Shown here: one piece after another, positions 56,801-64,000 of the stretch
Numbering within the stretch: position 1 is the first letter of the stretch
Layout of the letters: each line of letters begins with the position of its first letter
From: Pseudevernia furfuracea
Lineage: Eukaryota; Ascomycota; Lecanoromycetes; Lecanorales; Parmeliaceae
Length of the DNA stretch: 64,000 nt
NCBI GenBank assembly: GCA_022315425.1
Contig: JAIUPT010000033.1
Span: 1,798,001-1,862,000, forward strand
Direction of reading: 5' to 3'
Notes under the pieces: generated by a model
What the model was told of the DNA's origin: nothing
Database searches by the model: none
What the model saw: only the letters and a program-made list of their open reading frames with translations
Program-made: the position numbers and the translations under genes

Positions 56801-59390
56801 TCTGCGTATCTTAAGTGTTCTTCGCCATGAGAATCCACGATCCAACCGCGTTCTCGCCTGAGTACACAAGTTATTTGATTAGAAAGATGATTAGAAAGGG
56901 AATCACTATACAGATAGCCATCTTCATTATAGTCTTCACTCGTGTACGACTCCGCTCGTCTTCTTCTGTTCGCACTAAACGTAGTATGTCTATCAGACTT
57001 AGTAAATAGAGGGACGGGTCGAAAACTTTATCGTTCATTGGTTGCTGTGGGATTGTTCGCAAAGGATGGCAAACTACGGTCATAAGCCTTCTTTTCTATC
57101 AGAGCCTGTTCTCTCGCCATAGCCTCTATGTCGACGAGTGACTCGTCTTCATTCGTGTCTGGAGTGTCGTGATTGACTGCGGGGAAATCGAGCTGTTCGT
57201 TATCTTCTTCTTCTTCGCAGTCGATCTCGCGCTATAGTCGACAAGGCTTCATCTGGGGAGTTCAGCTCTCAGTGACTCATAATGGGCGACCTTTTTGGCG
57301 GATTTTCGTGCTTTCGGCGTGTGCTTGTTCTGGAAATACTCTTCTGGAGCTTTGCGTTTCATGGTATCATGACTGCCTTTAGGACGGCCTCGCGATCTTA
57401 TCGGTGAGGGAGGAGGCTATGCCTAGTGGACGCCATAACTTTCAATAATGAGATTAGTTTTTCGATACTCAAGGGGAGAAAAGAGCGCGTAACCCATGAG
57501 AAGTCTTCTTGTCCTTGCGTTTCGCTAGATGAACTCCGCGATGCTGTTTTTTATGCCGGAACAAGACTCTCAGGCTAGAAAAGTCGATCATTAGACACTC
57601 ACAGACACTCACAGGTGTCTGCTTCATCCGCCAAATCAGAATTGACCGCTACCGTGTCAGTCTTTGTACAACGCTTCCACCTTGGGCACTTGCAGTCAAT
57701 CCAACTCCTAAGCCACCGGTGCCTAACCCGGACAGGAGTGCAATCATTGCTGCAGTCGCTCAGGTTCCTGAGGGGACTTGTGCTTGATGAGTTGAAGACG
57801 CTGACGAATCTTGAAAGATGGCCGGGTTACAGACGCTCAACGGAGATCGAAGATGAGAAAACTGCAGAACAGTCCTTGCTCGCTATCTCGAAGAATTCCC
57901 CCATATCAATTTCGTATAATTCGCAAGGTGAGATGTATCTATATGTAATGCCCTGAGCCAAAGCCGCAAAGTCCATACACTTGCTGGGTCGTGAAGGTGA
58001 TTGGGACTATAAGCTAAACAAAGAGATACTTTGTGGCCATTATCATCAGTTGTAGGTAACATGAGCATCAGACGGCGTCAGCCCTCGATCGAATCGCCTG
58101 CGCATCTGTGTCTGTATGAGCGGCAGCGAGGCGATTGACTGGAATTTCGCGTTGCGGTCGTCCAGTGCCTGCACCTGGCGTTGGGTGAGCTGTACAGGGG
58201 GCGCTATCGCTCAGATCAGTATGTAATAAAAAGTGCTTTAATCGAAGATGATCTAGACTAGACACAGGTTCGTCGTGTTTAAGATTATCAAAGTTATCGA
58301 TAAATGCTATTAGGTCTTCCTCGATCGAGATAAATATGATTAAATCTATTTCGAGTCAATGAGATATATAAAGAATTAATGAGCTCTATTAACGTCAGAG
58401 ATGATGTTAATAAGAGATAATAAGACTTAAAGACGACTAATGATGTTAAAAGAGATGTAAGTGAGAGTTATTAATGTTTAAAAACGACTAATAATATCAA
58501 AAGAGATATAAATAAGGATTTATAAATGCTTAATGAGATTTAATGAACTCTGAAATAAGGTGAATAAGCTTGATAAGAATTTGAAACAGATCAAAAAAGG
58601 TCGATTTTGAGTTGACGAATACAGTACTGTTCGTGAGTGAGCTTTCGAGCGTTTGGGCGCACAGCGCGAAGAGCCGATACGTTCAAGTTCATGTTTCCGA
58701 AAGGCAACGTAGATGGCCCTGCGGCAGAGGGGACAACCACCTGCGCTCGTGATGCTAGAATTACGAACTTGCCATAAGTCTCTCAGTGCGCGAACGAGTT
58801 TACGTCTAGGCGTTGCATTGGGATCGAGAGAGATTGATTACTCCTCATGACGAGAGGAGCTGCTCGACTGGTTTCGAGCACGCCTACGAGAGTCACGGCT
58901 CGCACGGCGGTCCTTCTTCGCCTGCTTTAGACGCGCGCTTTTTCTGCCATCGACTTCGTGGAATCTCTCGCGTGAGCTTCGAATGGGTCATACATCTAGG
59001 AAAGGCAGGAACAGAGGAGATTCCGAGGAGGTATAGGTACTATAGTCATGCCAAATTCGAGAGCTTAGACTCGCGCATATACCGATCCGTGATAACGAAG
59101 AATATCATCACAATTGATGATCCATGCAGGTCAATGTGGGAAAACGAAACTGGACCCTCACCATCCAATCTTTGTCGTCATGTTTCATTTTTCCTGGGGA
59201 CTCTTGGCATGATCAGCTGAGGTCTGAGTCCAGTGATTATCTCGATTCACGCAGCACATTTCTCTACCGTTCTGTGGTCCGTGTCACTTTGCATACCAAC
59301 AAACTTAGTGATGAGAACGTGAGCTATGGGGGTGGCGAGAGGATGGCTTACTACCATGCTATTCTTGTAGAACACTTTGATGGCGAGAGT
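56801..59390. other. Decayed AT-rich region
   Basis: It begins with more coding-like minus-strand debris of the gypsy fragment (to about 57450). Then come short ORFs and, at 58260-58600, degenerate repeats of the type GACTAATGATGTTAAAAGAG. No intact gene is supported. Confidence 0.35.
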
Positions 59391-60060
59391 TTAGTTTGTG
59401 TAGAACTGTTGACGTAACTGTGACTTTCTGTCTAGGTCGAACCTTTGACGTAGGTTGTTTGACCTCTGAGAGTTTGCGCGCTTGTCTCTAGTAATTTGGG
59501 CTAGATCCTTGAGGGCCTTTTCGAGGGGGCAGTTGCAACCCCCACAACCCACCCCCCTTTGGAGCGCGAGGACCGAACGGTTCTTGACAGGACCATCGAT
59601 TGGGACGATACCGATGTTGATGTCGTAGCGCTTTATGATCTCAAGTTCCTCGGGGTCGATGACCTCGATGCGCTTTATGACCTCATCGATCGCTGTCTTC
59701 ATCTTCTTGCTCTTTTCCTTCTCTCCTTGATCTTGACTAGGTCGACGTTTTGAAGACTCGTCCAATTGCTTCTGAAGCCAATTCAGCTTCTCTCTTTCAG
59801 CTCCGCCTTCACCTCCTTCTCGATCCTGGATCGTTCAGCGGCCTTCCAGTCCGTGCAACAGGTCCTTGACATATCCCGCCACGAGCCCCAACTCCCCAAG
59901 CTTGACCCTTGTCGTAGCCGCAAGATTGCTGACCCCCATTCCGTATGGCACCAGCTCTCTGCGAATAACCTCAACGGTCTTGAGATCAAAAGGCTGTCTG
60001 TCCTTGCAGGGATGTCATTTCGTTACGCTAATTGCACCATCGTCTGCTATCATCCTTAGC
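59391..60060 (-). pseudogene. Charged hypothetical protein, frame-broken
   Basis: The open part 59765-59391 encodes a charged helical segment (KKMKTAIDEVIKRIEVIDPE) and then a CGGCNCP motif. Upstream, coding-like stretches (GVSNLATTTRVKLGELGLVA, then RIEKEVKAELKER) lie in two other frames. It looks like an eroded gene of unknown family. Confidence 0.25.
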
Positions 60061-61413
60061 ACTTGCCTTAAAACCCGACGCTCATCATTGTCGAGTGGGC
60101 TCTCACCGACTCGTATGATTGGTTGGTTGGCGAATCTCAAGTGCTAGAGTGGCGGCAGTGTCTTCGAATCTGGGAGTGATCTCATTGTCAGTATTGGCCT
60201 GCGGTCCGTAGATCTGGTTAAGGTCGGCGTAGGGTACCTCGTGTTGAGCACGCTGCGCTGCTAGAGTACTGAATTTGCTTTAAGTAAAATCTTTGACTCC
60301 GTTCCAGAGCCCGACGACCCCTCGCGTCTTGACAAAGTGTACGCGGAAGGCTTCCAAGGTCTGTAATTGTGTGGCTTCCGTCACGGTATCCTCTCTTGTG
60401 GGACTAAAAGCTTTATCCCAGGCGTGGTTGTTGTAATCCTTGGCACAAACAATTGGAGGCGCCAAAGGGTGTTGGATAACGTCTTCCTCAGCCCAGTAGA
60501 TATTTTCGTCACCGAATGTCCGAAGCCGGTCTTGTAGAGCAGGTGGAATGTGACACCTTTGCAGCAGTGTTTTTTGGGTTTGTTCCTGAAGAATGCCCCA
60601 GAGAAGAAAATGAATGCTGAATCGTACCCATCAGGATCACGCTCGTTGGTACTGCCGAGGTTGACAGGCTTCGAAATGTCCGAAATGATCTCAGATCCAT
60701 CATTAGACATGGTGATGAACAAAGGGTTTACGCTCATGCTTGAAAGTGACGCAGAAGATATTGTTGGGTTTTCTAAATGGATCCTCTTGCAGAGCTCTTC
60801 ACTGAGGGAAAGACGCAACTGATACTGAGACGTATCCGTGTTGGAGATGTTAGCTGGTACAGAAACATTGTGTTTTGACCCGTTCTCTCATCAGCCTCAT
60901 GGAGGGTTTCTCGGTGAGGATCTTTTCCAGGAAGTGGATTTGGACTTCAGAGTACCGGAGTACTCGTGCTCAAAGATATATTCATATCCAGGTTTGTAGC
61001 GTCCATTTGTGCGTATGCCCCCTTCTCACTTTCTTGGTTACATTGTTCCGGTGGACATCTTCGAGTACATCCGATACCCTCTGCCTCGTCCTTCGGAGTA
61101 TTGATGAACATGTATGCCGCGTCGAGAACTTCTATCGGCGCTTAATGGATGTGACGTAGCAAGAGCTGAGGTTGCAGGAAAAAGTAGTGACAAGACGGGC
61201 CAATAGAGAAGTAGAATGTACAATTTGTCAATCAAAAGCACAAACTAAAGCGATTCATTTTTGATTCTGGGCGATTCTTACCCGTAATGATAACTGCCTT
61301 TTTTCGGAAATTTTCCTCGAATCCCATTTTCGGTGACCTCCAGGAAGCACTCCATTTTGACATTGTAATAATATGATAAGTGGATTTATGGAGATAGCTA
61401 AAGGGTTTGCTGC
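60061..61413. other. No confident gene
   Basis: Overlapping minus-strand ORFs of 60-145 codons (e.g. 60381-60818) hint at a decayed coding region continuous with the previous one. Nothing is recognisable. Confidence 0.25.
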
Positions 61414-61836
61414 TCAACCGGAGCAGATGATATTGAGACTGGACCACGAATCCGTCGTTTCGTCACTGGAAATATTCTGCAGCGCATGTACCTTTTCCAT
61501 AGGTCCAGTACCAACGCTGACTACGTACTGAGCGTGATGCTCACTCATCTCCGATGAGTTTTTCTTTTTGATTGACTCGCTGAAAACCAATCTGGCTTTC
61601 TTGTTGTCAAAGTGGCCTTGTACGAAGCGACACTCCGGAAAGGGCGAGAGACCAGGACGCCGGGCTCTGCATTGGCGGCAAGCACGTGGTGCTGCCTGCC
61701 CTCGGCTCTGAATCAGGATGACGTTGATGTAGCTCTGGCGATGCGAAGCTATTTGAGCCGTCGTGATCGCATCACGTACGAACACGACGTCTCTGCTCGG
61801 GAGGGCAAGCAACGCAACGGACTCAGGCGCGTGCAC
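61414..61836 (-). CDS. Hypothetical protein with DUF3716-like Cys segment (partial)
   Basis: The 140-codon ORF has the segment PRACRQCRARRPGLSPFPEC. This recalls the C-x2-C..GPF..C start of fungal DUF3716 domains, but the expected CANC continuation is replaced by FDNKKARLVFSESIKKK. A missing exon or decay is likely. The family assignment is from memory of the pattern only. Confidence 0.3.
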   Translation of the reverse strand: MHAPESVALLALPSRDVVFVRDAITTAQIASHRQSYINVILIQSRGQAAPRACRQCRARRPGLSPFPECRFVQGHFDNKKARLVFSESIKKKNSSEMSEHHAQYVVSVGTGPMEKVHALQNISSDETTDSWSSLNIICSG

Positions 61837-61939
61837 TCATCCCTGCATTTGCTGTTGTCTCACAAAGAGCACGGGGTTCTGATCGGCCGACGCATCGGCT
61901 AGGGCTGCCATGGCGACGTTGTAGACGACGAGAGCCCTA

Positions 61940-62405
61940 TCGTACGAATTTAACAAGCAGTGACAGAACAGCTTCGTACGAAGCTGAGAAGCAAGTAAGT
62001 TGCAATAATAGAAGCAGTGACAGAAGTAGTAACAGAAGCAGACAGAATAGCTCCGTACGAAGCTGAGAAGTAGACAAGTTGCAGTGATCAAAGCAGTGAC
62101 AGTGATCAAAGCAATAACTAAAACAGTAACAGAAGCATAGATAGAATAACTTCGTACGAAGCTGAGAAGCAGACAATTTGCAGAAGCACAGACAGAAAGC
62201 AGTGAGAAAGACAGGTATCGTACGTACATTTGGTAAGGTGATGATGATAGTGGTGATAATGATGGTAATGTTGCTACCGTACGAAGTCAGTTAGCATCGT
62301 ATAATATTATCCTACAGCAGAAGGATTCTACATACATGAGAATAATGTATTGTTGATGAAAGAAGAGAAAAAGGATAAAAGAAAAAACTTTGTACAAAGT
62401 TTTTT
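61940..62405. repeat. Minisatellite with GTAC-centred palindromes
   Basis: Imperfect units containing CTTCGTACGAAGCTGAGAAG lie at 61970, 62049 and 62150. The core AGCTTCGTACGAAGCT is a perfect 16-bp palindrome at 61970-61985. Other CGTACG centres lie at 61941, 62219 and 62279. A 24-bp perfect palindrome centred on TGTACA ends the series at 62382-62405. Spacers are rich in AGAAGCAGTGACAG motifs. Confidence 0.7.
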
Positions 62406-62818
62406 CTGCTGTGGGAGCTAGTTCAATTGAGCTTAATGATGACATTAGGATCTTTCTGAAGTATTCTACATAGATTAGCATCAGCACATACTTCAACAAC
62501 CTAACACGCCCCTCGCAGTAACATGTACCTTGCGCCTCTCCGGCAACGGAGGGGGAGGCGGGAACGGAGTCGGGGAGGGTGATTACTTCTCATTAGCCAA
62601 GCACCTCTTTCAGAGCAGTCTCAAATGCGTCCGAGGGTCGGTCGCAGCAGCGGCGGAGGAGGAGAGAGGGGAGGAGGCGGCTACACCTCATGTCAGCTAG
62701 GAACCTCCTCGATGAACTTATTGATGATAGAGATAAGCCAGGAGTAAATCCACCGATTACCTCCCAGAGACGCGTTGAGTCTAGGCGAGATAGCGTAGTC
62801 TTCGGCAGTGCAAGAACG
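62406..62818. other. Spacer with GC-rich patch
   Basis: A GGAGG-rich patch lies at 62540-62690. No gene is supported. Confidence 0.3.
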
Positions 62819-63343
62819 CTATCCCATTGTTTCGGTGAGTGCGCCCCACAAGTTCTGTTTAGTGACTTGAACGGTCTGCACGGGCTCCTTTCGGGTCACA
62901 TCGTGCGGAAGAAGCTTTTCGTGGCGGCTAAGACCGGAGAGGCCTATCGGATCCCTGACTCGAATTGACATAGCACGCTTTAAGAGGCCAAGGCCCCTCT
63001 CGAAGTCACAGTCCTTCGTGAACTTGCTCAGGTCGTATGCAAGGTCCCTCGAGAAAGGCTTCTCTCGGTACTCCTCCTGTTGCAGATCATGAAGAGCCTG
63101 CAGACCAAATTTGCCCCAGTTATCGGAGATACCCTTCTCGTATCTAGCTCGATCCTCGAGAAATCTGAAAGACCTCCTAACCCTCGTTTCGACTGCTGCT
63201 TCGTCAGTGCCGAAGGAGATCTCCTCTCTCCACTCATGTGCGAATTCCGCCGAGATCAGCCCTTGTTCCCCTTGCTCTTCCGTGTAGGTCCAGATAACTC
63301 CGAAGATTATGTCAAATTGCTCAGCGCGGTGCCTCTTCGCCAC
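62819..63343 (-). CDS. Hypothetical charged protein, 174 aa
   Basis: This is an uninterrupted ORF with balanced composition. It contains a likely helical stretch (EWREEISFGTDEAAVETRVR) and a region rich in Lys, Arg and Glu. No motif is recognised. It may be an exon of a larger gene together with the ORF at 63724-63987. Confidence 0.35.
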   Translation of the reverse strand: MAKRHRAEQFDIIFGVIWTYTEEQGEQGLISAEFAHEWREEISFGTDEAAVETRVRRSFRFLEDRARYEKGISDNWGKFGLQALHDLQQEEYREKPFSRDLAYDLSKFTKDCDFERGLGLLKRAMSIRVRDPIGLSGLSRHEKLLPHDVTRKEPVQTVQVTKQNLWGALTETMG

Positions 63344-63723
63344 TAAGGCGTCCCATAGGAGAACGAGGGCCCTTCAAAATCCGAATCCCTGTCGCGTCAC
63401 CTCGACTCCATCATCGCCTGAGGGATTCTTTTCCATGGTCCCCTTGCCACTCTTTGTCGGGGTGCCTAAGAGTCAATCAGCCCTGATTAGATCAGTAGAG
63501 ATCTCACTTAGGTGTATTACTGGTCTGATCAGGTTCCAACTTGTAGTTCCACCGGGATTTAGCCTTGCCTAATGGGCAATTATATCAGCAAAAGGCCTGA
63601 AAACATCTGATTAGGTCGAACCTACCCTTGGTCTTTTGACGACGAGGTGGGTGAGATGTGAACAGTCCTGCTTGCCAGCGTACACACACTGAACAGGTCA
63701 GATTAGATCTAAACAAGGGGTGA

Positions 63724-63987
63724 TCAGACCTCTACATTGGTGCATGAACCTCCGCCGTGCTTCGTGTCGCTGATGCACTGCTGAAACGGCCCTACGCCGC
63801 CCTGCGTCGTCCCTAAACAATTCTGGCACATATCTGCAGCCTTATGCAAAGTGTCTGGAAAGGCGTCGATGTCTAGAGGCCAGGGCTTCATGTCCAGGGA
63901 ATGCATCAAGTGGAGCAAAGCCCATGATCGCAAAAGGCTGCCAGACGTTCGTAGCGTCTGGTCGAGGATCTTCAAGATTGGCATCAT
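63724..63987 (-). CDS. Hypothetical protein with DUF3716-like C-x2-C..GPF..C pattern (partial)
   Basis: The ORF ends with MCQNCLGTTQGGVGPFQQC followed by a GGGSC pair. This spacing is close to the Cys-rich fungal DUF3716 domain. The upstream part is helical and may continue beyond the window edge. It is the second such pattern within 2.5 kb. Confidence 0.35.
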   Translation of the reverse strand: MMPILKILDQTLRTSGSLLRSWALLHLMHSLDMKPWPLDIDAFPDTLHKAADMCQNCLGTTQGGVGPFQQCISDTKHGGGSCTNVEV

Positions 63988-64000
63988 GGCCAGGATTGTT

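Noticed and set aside
62382..62405. Cloning-vector att-like site (TTTGTACAAA core)
   Set aside because: It is only a GTAC palindrome within a native series of similar palindromes, and no vector sequence flanks it.

Overview
The window reads as nuclear DNA of a filamentous ascomycete (Pezizomycotina). Most genes carry several 44-75 bp introns with GT..AG ends and CTNA-type branch sites. The families present are typical of that group: a copper-fist regulator, a PTH11/rhodopsin-type receptor, a UstYa-like oxidase, a GT90 transferase and a heme-thiolate peroxygenase. The sequence alone does not support a finer placement. Exon models below were built by hand from splice sites and frame continuity.

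Layout. 0.8-3.5 kb: a 91-residue membrane protein and, facing it, a copper-fist transcription factor. 3.5-12.5 kb: gene-poor, with one eroded SNF2 helicase fragment and two tRNA-like scars. 12.5-21.3 kb: a small secreted protein, a broken MBOAT acyltransferase, an intact 7-TM receptor and a broken secreted-protein gene. 22.0-23.7 kb: a nine-exon secreted chloroperoxidase/peroxygenase. 26.1-32.6 kb: a compact three-gene cluster around a shared 518 bp promoter. It holds an 835-residue fusion of an MDR-type oxidoreductase with an SfnG-like dimethylsulfone monooxygenase, an AceTr-family transporter, and a DszC/SfnB-like flavin monooxygenase. 33-34 kb: a microsatellite-rich stretch. 35.2-36.5 kb: a GT90 glycosyltransferase. 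38.7-46.3 kb: a full-length, hypermutated Ty3/gypsy chromovirus. 46.9-54.5 kb: a methyltransferase and a UstYa-like gene, the latter split in intron 1 by a Ty1/copia element. 55-64 kb: gypsy debris, decayed ORFs, palindromic minisatellites and short Cys-rich hypothetical proteins.

How the genes may work together. The 26-33 kb cluster suggests scavenging of organic sulfur: two reduced-flavin-dependent C-S-bond monooxygenases, one covalently tied to a pyridine-nucleotide-binding oxidoreductase, plus a small-solute transporter. Substrate and coupling are inference. The methyltransferase/UstYa pair may be the remnant of a dikaritin-like peptide pathway.

The two most unusual signals are the MDR-SfnG fusion and a cytosine mutation signature in both retrotransposons. 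That signature favours CpC (GpG to GpA) rather than the CpA context of classical RIP. It accounts for 11 of 13 LTR-LTR transitions and for at least five Trp-to-TGA changes at recognisable conserved Trp positions in the copia polyprotein. Right of 54.5 kb, and between 3.5 and 12.5 kb, there is little I can identify.
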